64,000 nucleotides of DNA from Usitatibacter rugosus (GCF_013003965.1 NZ_CP053069.1:2573419-2637418), one strand, 5' to 3'. Positions 17,556 to 26,394 are shown, counted from the first letter of the stretch. Notes: generated by a model from the letters alone, not told the origin. A program made the numbers and translations.

Positions 17556-17786
17556 TTACTTTTTCGCGGCTTCGCGGGTGTAGACGAGCTTCTTCTTGCC
17601 ACCCTCGCAGGTGCCGACCACCCGCTTGTCACCTACCGCGTCGGGCGCCACCGCTTCGATGGTGTAGTCCTTCACGCCCTTCTTCTCGACCTTCTCCGCG
17701 ATCTTCGCCTTCACCTCGTCGCACGGTGTAGCGAAGACCGGACCGGCCGCGAGGGCCAGCGACAGCGTCACGATTGTTGTTTTCAT
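17556..17786 (-). CDS. Small secreted DUF1161 protein
   Basis: A 76-residue periplasmic protein. Residues 1-19 are a signal peptide ending PVFA. The mature part TPCDEVKAKIAEKVEKKGVK followed by a Val/Ala-rich strand and VGTCEGGKKKLVYTR matches DUF1161, including its two cysteines that probably form a disulfide. It lies 13 bases after the downstream end of the solute-binding protein gene and is probably the last gene of that operon. The family is uncharacterised. Confidence 0.85.
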   Translation of the reverse strand: MKTTIVTLSLALAAGPVFATPCDEVKAKIAEKVEKKGVKDYTIEAVAPDAVGDKRVVGTCEGGKKKLVYTREAAKK

Positions 17787-17799
17787 CCCCTATACCTCC

Positions 17800-18621
17800 C
17801 TATTTCGCGGCGAGCGGCGCCACGTTGGCGTCCGACTGGCCGCTTCGTTCCAAACCCCGGGCGACAAATCCGCTCGCCTTCTGTTCTTCGACAAAAGCCT
17901 TCAGGTACGCCAACGCCGCGGGGTCGCGCCCCTTGGGCAGCGCCATGGCCTGCTCGATCGCCATGAAGCGGCCCGGAATCACGCGCACCTCGGCGGAATG
18001 CGCGTTGGCATAGCGGATCATCGGTCCCTTGATGCCGGCCAGGCCGTCGAATTTTCGCTCGCGATCGGCCAGGAATTGCTCTTGCGCAAGCGGCGTGGTC
18101 GGAGCACGCACCAGCTCCGCATTCTTGATCGTGCGCGTGAGGTACAGGTCGTAGACGCTCTTGTTGCCCACCACGATGCGCTGGCCCTTGCGGTCGAAAT
18201 CCTCGACCGCCTTCAGCGGGGAGTCCACGCGGACCATGTAGCCGCCCTCGATCACGACATACGCGGCCGTGAAGTCGATATCCTGCGCGCGCTCGGGGTC
18301 GAGGGCGACGAAGCCCACGTCCCATTCGCCGGTCTTCGCGCCCGCGGCGACCTTCCCCGCCGCGTCGTAGTAGACCGGATCCAGCGGCACGCCCAGGCGC
18401 CGCGCCAGCTCCGTCGCGAGATCCACGGAGACACCCTTCGCTTCGCCCGACGGGCCCTTTTGCGCGAGCACGGCATTGCCGAAATTGATGGCGGCGCGCA
18501 GCTTCCCGCTCGGCGCGATCTGCTTCACGACGTCCGCGGACGGAGCGGTGGGCGCCGGCGGCGTGGAAGCACAGGCGGCAACGAGGAACAGCGGAGCGAA
18601 ACGGGCGAGACGCAGCATCAT
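17800..18621 (-). CDS. Extracellular solute-binding lipoprotein (family 3, amino-acid type)
   Basis: A 273-residue protein. The start chosen is the ATG with AAGGA seven bases upstream; another ATG 30 bases earlier overlaps the upstream stop (ATGA) but has no ribosome-binding site. MMLRLARFAPLFLVAAC gives a lipobox with Cys17. The mature part has the two-lobe pattern of family 3 binding proteins: GKLRAAINFGN, SVDLATELARRLGVPL, WDVGFVALDPERAQDIDFT and a second lobe with GNKSVYDLYLTRT. No permease or ATPase genes are adjacent. It is paralogous to the shorter upstream gene. The ligand is unknown. Confidence 0.85.
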   Translation of the reverse strand: MMLRLARFAPLFLVAACASTPPAPTAPSADVVKQIAPSGKLRAAINFGNAVLAQKGPSGEAKGVSVDLATELARRLGVPLDPVYYDAAGKVAAGAKTGEWDVGFVALDPERAQDIDFTAAYVVIEGGYMVRVDSPLKAVEDFDRKGQRIVVGNKSVYDLYLTRTIKNAELVRAPTTPLAQEQFLADRERKFDGLAGIKGPMIRYANAHSAEVRVIPGRFMAIEQAMALPKGRDPAALAYLKAFVEEQKASGFVARGLERSGQSDANVAPLAAK

Positions 18622-18647
18622 CGGGGATTCCTTGGGTTGATCGTTTT

Positions 18648-19154
18648 TCATTTTGCACGCGCCGGCGCGACGCGCGCCCCGGCGATGCCCTCACGAGAGA
18701 TGGCTTCGCCCACGAAGCCGGAGGCCTTGAGGTCCTCGACCACGTCGTAGGCAAATGCGAAAGCGGCGGGACGCCCGCGCGGGACGGCCACGGCGACCGG
18801 GCGGTCCGCGAGGTACAGGTAGGCGGAGGTGAAGTTCATGTCGGAGGCACGCTGCGGATCGATCGCGAGCGAGGCCACGTCCCATTCGTTGCGCGCGATG
18901 CCGCTCCACAACGCATTGGGCGACTCGTAGCGCACCAGCTCCGCGGGAACGCCCAGCCGCGACGCCATCTCGCGGCCGATGTCGACGCCCACGCCCTTCA
19001 TATCCGGGGTGGCGGACACGACGCCCACGCGCAGCTTGCCCGTGGGTGCTGCCTCCGTGCGCAACGTAGGCGACACGGAAGTGGCGGTCGGCGCGCAAGC
19101 GGCCACGGCCAGGAGCAGCGAAGCGGTTGCGAGGACACGCAGGGCGGCGTTCAT
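18648..19154 (-). CDS. Short solute-binding-like lipoprotein lacking the second lobe
   Basis: A 168-residue lipoprotein; the signal peptide ends LLLAVAAC (lipobox). The first lobe matches the next gene: GKLRVGVVSA, GVDIGREMASRLGVPAELV, WDVASLAIDPQRASDMNFT. Soon after, where the paralog has a second lobe of about 100 residues, the sequence jumps to VAVAVPRGRPAAFAFAYDVV and the common C-terminal helix LKASGFVGEAI. So it is an internally deleted binding protein, either a ligand-sensing single lobe or a decaying duplicate. The ATG overlaps the stop of the DUF1801 gene (ATGA). Confidence 0.78.
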   Translation of the reverse strand: MNAALRVLATASLLLAVAACAPTATSVSPTLRTEAAPTGKLRVGVVSATPDMKGVGVDIGREMASRLGVPAELVRYESPNALWSGIARNEWDVASLAIDPQRASDMNFTSAYLYLADRPVAVAVPRGRPAAFAFAYDVVEDLKASGFVGEAISREGIAGARVAPARAK

Positions 19155-19603
19155 TTCTTCCTCGGGTGCTGCTTCTCGTGGAGGCGGATGCATTCATCCA
19201 CCGGGATGCTGGCGATCGAAGCGCCGATCGCCTCGACGGGAAGGTCGTCCAGCGCCTTGAAACGAAGGCAGGACTTCCCCATGTCCAGCTTCTTGCCCGA
19301 CTTTCCCCGGGCAGCGCGCAACGCGGCGGCCTGCTTCCTGTCGATGTACGGGCCCATGAGGTACAGCGCGTAGTTGTTCTTCTGTGCGGCGAGCGCGACG
19401 TAGCAAAGCGGCTTGCCGTTGTACGTGTCGGGTGCCCGCTTCAGGGGGACCTGCCAGCAGATCATTCCCCAGTTCATGCACTCCTCGTAGCCCTTGGGGA
19501 TGCTCTTTCGCACCAGGGTCCGCACCTTGGAGACGACCGCGCGGCGTTCCGCCGGGAGCTCCCCGAGGTACTGGGACACGGTCGCGGCGGCGCTGGAAAC
19601 CAC
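19151..19603 (-). CDS. DUF1801 (YdhG-like) domain protein
   Basis: A 150-residue cytosolic protein with a GTG start. The pattern SQYLGELPAERRAVVSKVR, then KGYEECMNWGMICWQVPL and NNYALYLMGPY, matches the DUF1801/YdhG family, whose members often occur beside regulators but lack a known activity. It is the first gene of a minus-strand operon: DUF1801, short binding protein, full binding protein, DUF1161, with a 4-base overlap at the first junction. Confidence 0.82.
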   Translation of the reverse strand: MVSSAAATVSQYLGELPAERRAVVSKVRTLVRKSIPKGYEECMNWGMICWQVPLKRAPDTYNGKPLCYVALAAQKNNYALYLMGPYIDRKQAAALRAARGKSGKKLDMGKSCLRFKALDDLPVEAIGASIASIPVDECIRLHEKQHPRKK

Positions 19604-19650
19604 GGGAGGGGCCTTTTCGGGGTCTTGGGCTGCGCTATCCTAAACCGGAC

Positions 19651-20118
19651 ATGAAATTCGAGCATTTGGTCGAGATCAACGACTTCCTCAACCCCCTCGT
19701 GGAAACGCTCACGCGCGAGACCCTGTGGAAGGGCCTGCTGCACAGCGCGGAGGATCCCGCGGAGTTCCTCGCGGCGATCGACGAGGTGAAGATCCTCGAG
19801 CGGCGCTCCGACGGAATCGACCGCGAGCTGCACTTCGGCAGCACGGTGATCCGCGACCACGTGCGCATAAAGCCCCTGCAGGAGATCGAGATCCGCACGG
19901 ACGCCACGCCGACGATTCCGGCGGCGCGCAAGCTCATGCGCATCGAGGAGCCGGCACCGGGCGAGCTCTTCGTGCGCTTCCTCTACGAGCGATATCCGCA
20001 GGGCCACGAGCCGATGACGCCCGAGGAGGCCCAGGCGTTGAAGAACGCGTGGCTGCAGGCGGACCGCGACCTCATCGCGCACATCCGCCTGCTGGCCTGC
20101 GAGCCGCCGCTGCACTAG
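19651..20118 (+). CDS. AtaL-like/DUF1857 SRPBCC-fold protein
   Basis: A 155-residue protein starting MKFEHLVEINDFLNPLVETL. It matches the AtaL-like (DUF1857) branch of the START/Bet v 1 superfamily, with the typical LTRETLWKGLLHSAEDP and a hydrophobic-cavity beta sheet ending in RFLYERY. The family is thought to bind small aromatic ligands, without proven function in this branch. It is divergent from the DUF1801 operon (47 bases between starts) and convergent with the GNAT gene. Confidence 0.8.
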   Translation: MKFEHLVEINDFLNPLVETLTRETLWKGLLHSAEDPAEFLAAIDEVKILERRSDGIDRELHFGSTVIRDHVRIKPLQEIEIRTDATPTIPAARKLMRIEEPAPGELFVRFLYERYPQGHEPMTPEEAQALKNAWLQADRDLIAHIRLLACEPPLH

Positions 20119-20133
20119 CGGCGGGGCTGCGTC

Positions 20134-20670
20134 CTAGTTGTCGCCGCCGTTCGGGTGGCGGCCGTTGACGAACACCAGGTCGCCGTTGTCCACCGCCCTC
20201 AGGTCGAAGTCCGATCGGCCCACCAGGCGGAAACCCAGGTGCTGGAAAAGAGCGATCCCCTGCTCGTTGCGCGGCGAAACCGTGGCGAAGAAGTACGTCG
20301 CACGATGGTTCGCCTTGAGGTCGGCAATGGCCGACTTCAGCGCCTCGCGCCCGAAGCCCTGGCGCCACATGCGCGGCGTGATGAGCACCGTGAGGTCGGC
20401 CGCCCCGCGCGCGTGGACGATGGCGGTGATATGCCCGTATACCTCGCCGCCCGGCCCGCGAAGAACCCACGAAAGCCACTCGTGCGCTCCGTCGGGCGAA
20501 CGCCGGCGCTCGAGGAAGCGATAGCGCGCGCGCAGTTCGTCCTCCGTGAACGGCGGACGCTCGTGCAGATAGGTGTAGATGATGGGGTCGACGAGGATTC
20601 GGAACATCTCGGAGGCATGGGCCTCCTGCAGGGGCTCGAGGACGAGCCTCTCCGTGCGAAGCACTTTCAT
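20134..20670 (-). CDS. GNAT family N-acetyltransferase (RimJ/RimL type)
   Basis: A 178-residue acetyltransferase of the RimJ-like subfamily, beginning LRTERLVLEPLQEAHASEM. The acetyl-CoA loop appears as WRQGFGREALKSAIADL, and the C-terminal NEQGIALFQHLGFRLVG is the usual last motif. GGGAG nine bases before the ATG supports the start. The acceptor could be a protein N-terminus or a small amine. It is preceded by 183 bases in which I see no gene. Confidence 0.88.
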   Translation of the reverse strand: MKVLRTERLVLEPLQEAHASEMFRILVDPIIYTYLHERPPFTEDELRARYRFLERRRSPDGAHEWLSWVLRGPGGEVYGHITAIVHARGAADLTVLITPRMWRQGFGREALKSAIADLKANHRATYFFATVSPRNEQGIALFQHLGFRLVGRSDFDLRAVDNGDLVFVNGRHPNGGDN

Positions 20671-20853
20671 GGCAACAGGCTCCCGGGTGCCGCGAGGACA
20701 CCGGTTGTTCTTTCGTTAGGGAACCCCGACGCGACCTGGAGGGTGCAAGACGTAGAACGTCTGCCGGGCTATATCTCTACGACCCGGTAGATGGGCGCGG
20801 GTGCGGCAATCACAATGCCGCGCATCTTTCAGCTGTAAAACGCGTTGGAAACG

Positions 20854-21405
20854 TTACACGCGCGAGACGAACGGATTGCCCTTCTCGTAGAAGCGCAACA
20901 ACCTTCGTGCCCAGTGCCCCGCGTAGTCGACGCCGATGCGCGGACGCTTCACGATCGCAATGCGCGATGCATTCGCCTCGCCGCGCACGAAGAGCTCCGT
21001 GCCCGTGAGGTCGAATCCGTTCTGCGTGCGATCGATGTCCATCGCCTTGCACAGGAGACCCGGACCCTGCGTACGAAGCTCGACGTTCGCCACGGGCTCG
21101 AGCGCGCGAAGCAACACCGCGGAGGCGTGACCTTCGGCCTGCGTCACGATGTTCATGCAGCTATGCATGCCGTAGATGAGATAGACATACGCGTGGCCGG
21201 GCGGGCCGAACATGATGCGCGTTCGATCGGTGAGCCCCTTCGACGAATGGGCCGCGAGGTCGTGCGGGCCCAGGTAGGCCTCGACCTCGACGATGCGCCC
21301 GACACGCTCCACGCCGCCCACGCGGTGGACGAGGTGCTTGCCGAGCAGGTCTTGGGCCACTTCGACCGTATCTCGGTCGTAGAACGCCCTGGGGAGTTTC
21401 CTCAT
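20854..21405 (-). CDS. DNA-3-methyladenine glycosylase, AAG/Mpg family
   Basis: A 183-residue enzyme of the AAG family, unrelated in fold to Tag, that excises alkylated purines. Family motifs: DTVEVAQDLLGKHLVHRV, RIVEVEAYLGPHDLAAHSS (catalytic Glu), FGPPGHAYVYLIYGMHSCMN, LLRALEP and GPGLLCKAM. The ATG giving MRKLPRAFYDRD matches the usual family N-terminus; a GTG 30 bases upstream is possible. With tag at 2.8 kb, the window carries two independent 3-methyladenine glycosylases. Confidence 0.93.
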   Translation of the reverse strand: MRKLPRAFYDRDTVEVAQDLLGKHLVHRVGGVERVGRIVEVEAYLGPHDLAAHSSKGLTDRTRIMFGPPGHAYVYLIYGMHSCMNIVTQAEGHASAVLLRALEPVANVELRTQGPGLLCKAMDIDRTQNGFDLTGTELFVRGEANASRIAIVKRPRIGVDYAGHWARRLLRFYEKGNPFVSRV

Positions 21406-21521
21406 GAATGGAAAGGATATTACGGCGTCCGGCACAAGCGGTTCTACTGTAGGAAACGTCCGACATTTTCATTCGTAACGCAGGCGACCGGACAGGGGGT
21501 CGGCAAGGTAGGATTCGGGCC

Positions 21522-22568
21522 GTGAAGATCAAGGTTCTCGTGGTCGACGATTCGGCCGTCATTCGCAGCATCCTTTCGGCCATCATCGACGAGCAGCCCG
21601 ACATGATGGTCGTCGGTGCAGCCCCCGATCCGCTCGTGGCGAAAGACCTCATCGCGAAGGTCAACCCGGACGTGCTCACGCTCGACATCGAGATGCCGCA
21701 CATGAACGGGCTCGCCTTCCTGAAGCGCCTCATGGCGGTGCGCCCGATGCCCGTCGTGATGCTCTCGTCGTTCACGCAGCAGGGTTCCGACGTGGCCTTC
21801 CAGGCGCTGCAGCTCGGAGCGGTCGACTTCGTCGGCAAGCCCACGCTGGGCGCGCCGGTCGACGACAAGTACTCGAAGTCGATCATCGAGGCGATCCGCG
21901 GCGCCCACGAAGCGCGCCACAACCTCCAGGCCAACTCCACCAACAAGAACGACGCCCGCGCCGTGCTTCCCAACCTGGGCAAGCGCGCGATGACGCTGCA
22001 GCAGGTCGTCGTGATCGGCGCGGCCACCGGCGGCGCCGAGGCCGTGCGCGAGATCCTCACGCAGATGCCCGACGATGCCCCGCCCGTGGTGCTGGCCCTC
22101 CAGCTCCCGCCCGGCATCTCGCGCCACTTCGTGAAGCGCCTGCAGGGCGAATGCAAGATGACGATCCGCGAGGCGGCCGACGGCGAGCCGCTGCTCCCGG
22201 GCAACGTGTACGTCGCGCCGAGCGGCTCGACGGTCACGGTGGAAAGGTACGAATCGCGTGGCTACGGCTCGCGTGTCGTCGACGTGAACCTCGACGGCCA
22301 CCCCGTGGACGCCCTCTTCCACTCCGCGGCCATCGCGGCCGGCTCCAACGGCTGCGGCGTGATCCTGACCGGGATGGGCAACGACGGCGCTGCCGGCCTG
22401 CGCGAGATGCACCTGGCCGACGGCCACACGATCGCGCAGGACGAAGCCACCTCGCTCGTCTACGGAATGCCGCGCGCGGCGCTCGAGGCCGAGGCCGTCG
22501 CGGTCGAAGCGCCGCTCGACAAGATCGCCCAGCACATCCTGAGCTGGGCTTCCTGGGCCGAGGTCTAG
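21522..22568 (+). CDS. CheB-like receiver/methylesterase protein with lost catalytic residues
   Basis: A 348-residue protein with GTG start and the CheB layout. The receiver (1-120) is intact: Asp9/Asp10, phospho-acceptor Asp55 in LTLDIEMPHMNG, Lys106 in DFVGKP. In the C-terminal domain the nucleophile motif, normally IGASTGG, reads VIGAATGG with Ala at position 168. The catalytic His motif, normally QHMPPGF, reads QLPPGI. The Asp motif GMGNDGAAG (Asp288) is kept. Methylesterase activity is therefore unlikely. No other chemotaxis gene is near. It may be a phosphorylation-controlled binding protein. Confidence 0.9.
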   Translation: MKIKVLVVDDSAVIRSILSAIIDEQPDMMVVGAAPDPLVAKDLIAKVNPDVLTLDIEMPHMNGLAFLKRLMAVRPMPVVMLSSFTQQGSDVAFQALQLGAVDFVGKPTLGAPVDDKYSKSIIEAIRGAHEARHNLQANSTNKNDARAVLPNLGKRAMTLQQVVVIGAATGGAEAVREILTQMPDDAPPVVLALQLPPGISRHFVKRLQGECKMTIREAADGEPLLPGNVYVAPSGSTVTVERYESRGYGSRVVDVNLDGHPVDALFHSAAIAAGSNGCGVILTGMGNDGAAGLREMHLADGHTIAQDEATSLVYGMPRAALEAEAVAVEAPLDKIAQHILSWASWAEV

Positions 22569-22601
22569 TTCGGCCGCGGGCTGTTGCAATACACTCGCGG
22601 G

Positions 22602-23567
22602 ATGAAAACGATAACCCGCGCTCTCGCTCTCACCGCCACCCTCCTCGCCGCATCGGCGTTTGCCCAGGACTGGCCCACCAAACCGATTCGCCTGATCGTC
22701 CCGTTCGCCCCCAGCGGCGTCGCGGACACGAGCGCGCGCACCATCGCCGAAGCGCTGTCGCAGCGCCTGGGACAGCCCGTGGTCGTGGAGAACAAGCCAG
22801 GCGCCAGCGGCAACATCGGCACGGACCAGGTCGCGCGCTCAGCCCCCGATGGCTACACCCTGGTGCTCGGCTTCGACGGCACGATGGTGATCAACCCGCA
22901 CGTCTTCAAGGACATGCCCTTCGACACGCTGCGCGACTTCGCCGCCGTCACCAAGCTCGGCGATGCCGGCCTGCTGCTCGTGGCCCATCCCTCGCTCGGC
23001 GTGAAGAGCCTCGCGGAGTTCCTCACGCTCGCGAAGACCAAGCCCGGCCCGTATCCGTACGGCACCTCGGGCACCGGTGGCACGCCGCACCTCGCGGGCG
23101 AGCTTCTCAAGCAGCGCACCGGCGTCGCGCTGGAGCACATCCCGTACAAGGGCGGCGGCCAGGCGATGACCGACGTGCTGGGCGGGCAGATTCCGCTCGT
23201 GTTTACCGCAATCGCCTCAGCGCAGCAGCACGTGAAGTCCGGCAAGGTGATCGGCCTGGGCGTTCCGAGCGCGAAGCGTTCGTCGTCGCTGCCGGACGTG
23301 CCGACCTTCATCGAAGCCGGGTTGGATGGCTTCGAGGCGGTGTCGTGGGTGGGCATCTTCGCGCCCGCGAAGACGCCGAAGGCAATCGTGGACAAGCTGC
23401 AGCGCGAGATCGCCGCCGCGTTGCAAACGCCAGCCGTTCGCGATCGCTATGCGGTGCTCGGCATCGACCCGGTGGGAAATACGCCGGAGCAGTTCACCGA
23501 GCAGGTTAAGAAAGATCTCGCGCGCTGGGGCGAGGTCGTGAAATCCGCGGGCATCAAGATCGAGTGA
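22602..23567 (+). CDS. Bug-family tripartite tricarboxylate transporter substrate-binding protein
   Basis: A 321-residue periplasmic binding protein; the signal peptide ends ASAFA before QDWPTKPIRLIVPFAP, the classic N-terminus of Bug proteins. Further family marks are VVVENKPGASGNIGTDQVA, DGYTLVLGF, HIPYKGGGQAMTDVLGGQI and a C-terminal GVVKSAGI-like end. Bug proteins bind carboxylates or amides and usually work with TctB/TctA membrane proteins, which are absent here. Orphan copies are common in Burkholderiales. It starts 33 bases after the CheB-like gene. Confidence 0.93.
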   Translation: MKTITRALALTATLLAASAFAQDWPTKPIRLIVPFAPSGVADTSARTIAEALSQRLGQPVVVENKPGASGNIGTDQVARSAPDGYTLVLGFDGTMVINPHVFKDMPFDTLRDFAAVTKLGDAGLLLVAHPSLGVKSLAEFLTLAKTKPGPYPYGTSGTGGTPHLAGELLKQRTGVALEHIPYKGGGQAMTDVLGGQIPLVFTAIASAQQHVKSGKVIGLGVPSAKRSSSLPDVPTFIEAGLDGFEAVSWVGIFAPAKTPKAIVDKLQREIAAALQTPAVRDRYAVLGIDPVGNTPEQFTEQVKKDLARWGEVVKSAGIKIE

Positions 23568-23568
23568 T

Positions 23569-23964
23569 CTAGCCGCGCGGCACGATGGCGAGCGTGCACC
23601 GTGAGATGCACACCATCTTGCCCGCCTCGTCAGTGATCTTCACTTCCCACACATGCGTCGAGCGGCCCTTGTGGATCGGGGTCGCGACCGCGGTCACCAT
23701 TCCGTCCTTCTTGGCGCGCAGGTGATTGGCGTTGATCTCGATGCCGACCGCATTCTGCGTGGCATCGCAATTCCTGAATGCGCCGATCGAGGCCACCGTC
23801 TCCGCGAGCGCCACCGAAGCCCCGCCATGCAGCAGCCCGAACGGCTGGTGCACCTTGGGTGCCACCGGCATGGTGGCGACCACGCGATCCTTCGTGGCCT
23901 CGGTCACCTCGATGTCGAGCGTCTTCAGCAGCGTCATGCGGTCGTCCGGGAAAAGTGAGCTCAT
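23569..23964 (-). CDS. PaaI/MenI-like hotdog-fold acyl-CoA thioesterase
   Basis: A 131-residue single hotdog-domain protein. HQPFGLLHGGASVALAETV contains the HGG active-site loop followed by the Glu typical of the PaaI/YdiI (MenI) and EntH subfamily. VGIEINANHLRAKKDG is the second conserved strand. It would hydrolyse an aryl- or acyl-CoA as a tetramer in the cytosol. It converges with the Bug gene (1 base between stops) and follows the ArsR gene on the same strand by 9 bases, so those two may be co-transcribed. Confidence 0.9.
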   Translation of the reverse strand: MSSLFPDDRMTLLKTLDIEVTEATKDRVVATMPVAPKVHQPFGLLHGGASVALAETVASIGAFRNCDATQNAVGIEINANHLRAKKDGMVTAVATPIHKGRSTHVWEVKITDEAGKMVCISRCTLAIVPRG

Positions 23965-23973
23965 GGCGTCCTG

Positions 23974-24651
23974 TCAGGGTGCAAAACGTTCACGGAAGGC
24001 TCTCTCGCCCGCCGCGGTGAATTGAACCACGCGCGTGCCGGGGACGCGCTTCGCCCAGCCCTTCGCGTAGCAGTGTTCGAGGACCGCGGCGCCCAGCACG
24101 CCGGCGAGGTGGTTGCGGCGGACACTCCAGTCCAGGCACGGGCGGCAGAGCGGACGCCTTCCACGAGCCGTCTCGAGATCGAGGCCCAGCGACTCGCAGA
24201 ACTCCACGCCGCGGCGGGTGAGCTCGAGCTGGTCATCCATGCGGCGAACGAAGCGGCGCTTCTCGAAGCCGTCGAGCACCAGCACGCCCAGCTCGCCCGC
24301 GAGGTGGTCGTAGCAGACGCGGGCCTTCCTCAACGCGGGCTCGCGAGGTCCCGGCTTCAGGCGCGCGGCGCCGGTGCGTTGCGCAACACCGGTGAGTCGC
24401 TCGATGAGATCCGCCACGTCGGGATCGGCGAGCCGGAAGTAGCGGTGGCGGCCCTGGCTCTGCATCGCGAGCAGCTTCGCATCGAGGAGCTTCGCCAGAT
24501 GCGCACTCACCGTCTGCTTGGTGATGCCCGCGACTTCGGAGAGCTCGGTCGCCGTGAGCGCCTGGCCGGCCATCAGTGCCATGAGGATGTCGGCGCGTGC
24601 ACGGTCGCCGATCAACGCCGCGATGCCGGCAATGGGAGGTCCGTCCTTCAT
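23974..24651 (-). CDS. ArsR-type winged-helix transcriptional regulator
   Basis: A 225-residue regulator. Residues about 5-80 form a winged helix: [38 protein letters not shown] and the wing [12 protein letters not shown]. The C-terminal 130 residues are an extra domain containing [16 protein letters not shown] and [16 protein letters not shown], with cysteines that could sense metal or redox state. The start is the ATG of MKDGPPIAG; the frame extends 22 codons further upstream. It is divergent from the NIPSNAP gene over 80 bases, a likely operator site. Confidence 0.88.
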   Translation of the reverse strand: MKDGPPIAGIAALIGDRARADILMALMAGQALTATELSEVAGITKQTVSAHLAKLLDAKLLAMQSQGRHRYFRLADPDVADLIERLTGVAQRTGAARLKPGPREPALRKARVCYDHLAGELGVLVLDGFEKRRFVRRMDDQLELTRRGVEFCESLGLDLETARGRRPLCRPCLDWSVRRNHLAGVLGAAVLEHCYAKGWAKRVPGTRVVQFTAAGERAFRERFAP

Positions 24652-24731
24652 GGCTCCATGGTACGTCTTGCAACGAACCATCGACAACACTCCCGCGGTT
24701 ACAGTCGGTTTCGACAATGCCGGAGAGCTGC

Positions 24732-25037
24732 ATGGCCCTCACCGTCTTCATCCGCTACCAGATCGATCCCTTCCAGCGCGAGGTCTTCCGCGAATACGCG
24801 CAGGCGTGGCTTCGCATCATCCCGCGCTGTGGAGGGAATCTCCGCGGCTACTACCTTCCGTACGAAGGCACCAACGACATTGCGTGGGGCGTGATCGGCT
24901 TCGAGAGCCTCGCCGCGTACGAGACCTACCGAGCGCGCATCAAGTCCGATGCCGAGGGTCGCGCCAACTTCGCGATGGCCCAGTCGAAGCGATTCATCCT
25001 CCGGGAGGAAAGGACGTTTCTCGAAGACGTGGCGTAA
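24732..25037 (+). CDS. NIPSNAP family protein
   Basis: A 101-residue dimeric alpha/beta-barrel protein. [20 protein letters not shown] and [18 protein letters not shown] are typical NIPSNAP strands and helices. GGAGAG just upstream supports the ATG at 24732. The gene is divergent from the ArsR-type regulator, which may control it. The biochemical role of the family in bacteria is unclear; small-molecule binding or monooxygenase-like chemistry is conceivable. Confidence 0.85.
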   Translation: MALTVFIRYQIDPFQREVFREYAQAWLRIIPRCGGNLRGYYLPYEGTNDIAWGVIGFESLAAYETYRARIKSDAEGRANFAMAQSKRFILREERTFLEDVA

Positions 25038-25104
25038 TGGCGGTTGACCCCGTGGCGCGAGTGCGCTCAGGATTGGGCAGCAGTCCACTCGGGGAGAAAA
25101 AGAA

Positions 25105-26394
25105 ATGAAGCGTCCGGTCACGCGCCGCGATTTCGTCGCGGGCGCAGCAGCGGCATCCGCTCTTGCTTCCATTCCCACCGCCGTTCGCGCGGCGATGGGT
25201 CCCAACGACAAGTTCGACCTGCTGATCAAGGGCGGCGACGTCCTCGATCCCAGCCAGAGGCTGCGCGGCGTCCGGGATATCGGCATTCGATACGGGATGA
25301 TCGAGGCGGTCGAAGCCGACATTCCCGTTGCACGCGCCCAGAAGGTGATCACCGCTACCGGACGCCTCGTGACGCCCGGATTGGTCGATCTACATGCGCA
25401 CGTGTTCCCCTACGGCTCGGGCATCGGCATCCCTGCCGACGAGTTGGTACAACACCAGGCGAGCACGACGGCCGTCTCCGGCGGCGACGCCGGTGCCAAC
25501 AACTTCGCGGCCTTCCGCCGCTTCGTGGTCGGCACCACGCGGTCGCGGCTCTTTGCGTTCGTGCACATCGCCAACATCGGCTTGACGGGCTTCCCGATCG
25601 CCGAGCTCTACAACATCGACTACGCGCGCACCGAAGACGCGGCGCGCACGCTCGCCGAGAACGCCGACATCGCGATCGGCATCAAGGTGCGGATGAGCGA
25701 GAACGTGGTCGCCAAGCACGGCACCGAGCCGCTGAAGCGCGCGATCGCCGCGTGCGTGATGTCGGGCGTGCCGGGCGCCAAGATCATGTGCCACATAGGC
25801 GGCGTCGAGAACGCGGGCCTGATGTCGGAAATCCTCGATTTGCTGAGGAAGGACGACATCCTCACGCACTGCTACTCGGGCGCGCCCAACCTGCAGAACC
25901 AGTTCACCAACATCGTGCAGGACGGCAAGCTGCTGCCCGCGGCCCTCGCGGCCAAGCGGCGCGGCGTGCTGTTCGACATCGGCCACGGTGGCGGCAGCTT
26001 CGACTACACGGTGGCCGAAGCCGCCATCGCGCAGGGCGCGGGTCCGGACACGATCTCGTCGGACATCCACGTGTTCTCGGGCAACACGCCGGGCATGCCG
26101 TATCTCACGTGGGTGATGAGCAAGTTCCTCAACATGGGCTTCTCGCTCGAGGACGTGGTGCGCATGGCCACGATCACCCCCGCGCGCGCGATCAACCGCG
26201 TCGCGAAGCTGGGCACGCTGCAAGTGGGCGCGCCCGCCGACGTCTCGATGCTGGAAGTGGTCGAGGGTCCGGTGGAATTCGTGGACACGAGGAATAACAA
26301 GCGCGCCGGCAAGGTTCACCTTCGCCCGGTGCAGACCGTTGCCGGTGGTATCGCCTATGGGAGACCCTACAATGCGCCGTTCAGCGTCCGCTAG
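25105..26394 (+). CDS. Tat-exported amidohydrolase/deacetylase-family metallohydrolase
   Basis: A 429-residue protein with a textbook Tat signal (TRRDFVAGAAAA, cleavage near residue 31) and GGGAG before the ATG. The amidohydrolase core starts FDLLIKGGDVLDPSQR; metal ligands are HAH in LVDLHAHVFPYG, a candidate carboxylated Lys in IGIKVRM, histidines in MCHIGG and LTHCYSG, and Asp in ISSDIHVF. This matches the EF_0837/AHA_3915-type deacetylase subgroup, which is normally cytosolic, so export is notable. Its last 23 bases overlap the start of the beta-propeller gene. Confidence 0.88.
   Translation: MKRPVTRRDFVAGAAAASALASIPTAVRAAMGPNDKFDLLIKGGDVLDPSQRLRGVRDIGIRYGMIEAVEADIPVARAQKVITATGRLVTPGLVDLHAHVFPYGSGIGIPADELVQHQASTTAVSGGDAGANNFAAFRRFVVGTTRSRLFAFVHIANIGLTGFPIAELYNIDYARTEDAARTLAENADIAIGIKVRMSENVVAKHGTEPLKRAIAACVMSGVPGAKIMCHIGGVENAGLMSEILDLLRKDDILTHCYSGAPNLQNQFTNIVQDGKLLPAALAAKRRGVLFDIGHGGGSFDYTVAEAAIAQGAGPDTISSDIHVFSGNTPGMPYLTWVMSKFLNMGFSLEDVVRMATITPARAINRVAKLGTLQVGAPADVSMLEVVEGPVEFVDTRNNKRAGKVHLRPVQTVAGGIAYGRPYNAPFSVR

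Noticed and set aside
17800-19154. The two solute-binding genes as one frameshifted gene
   Set aside because: Each has its own lipoprotein signal and its own lobe-one motifs, so they are tandem paralogs.
20671-20853. A small gene in the 183-base gap between the GNAT and AAG genes
   Set aside because: No frame with a convincing start, ribosome-binding site or composition is seen on either strand.
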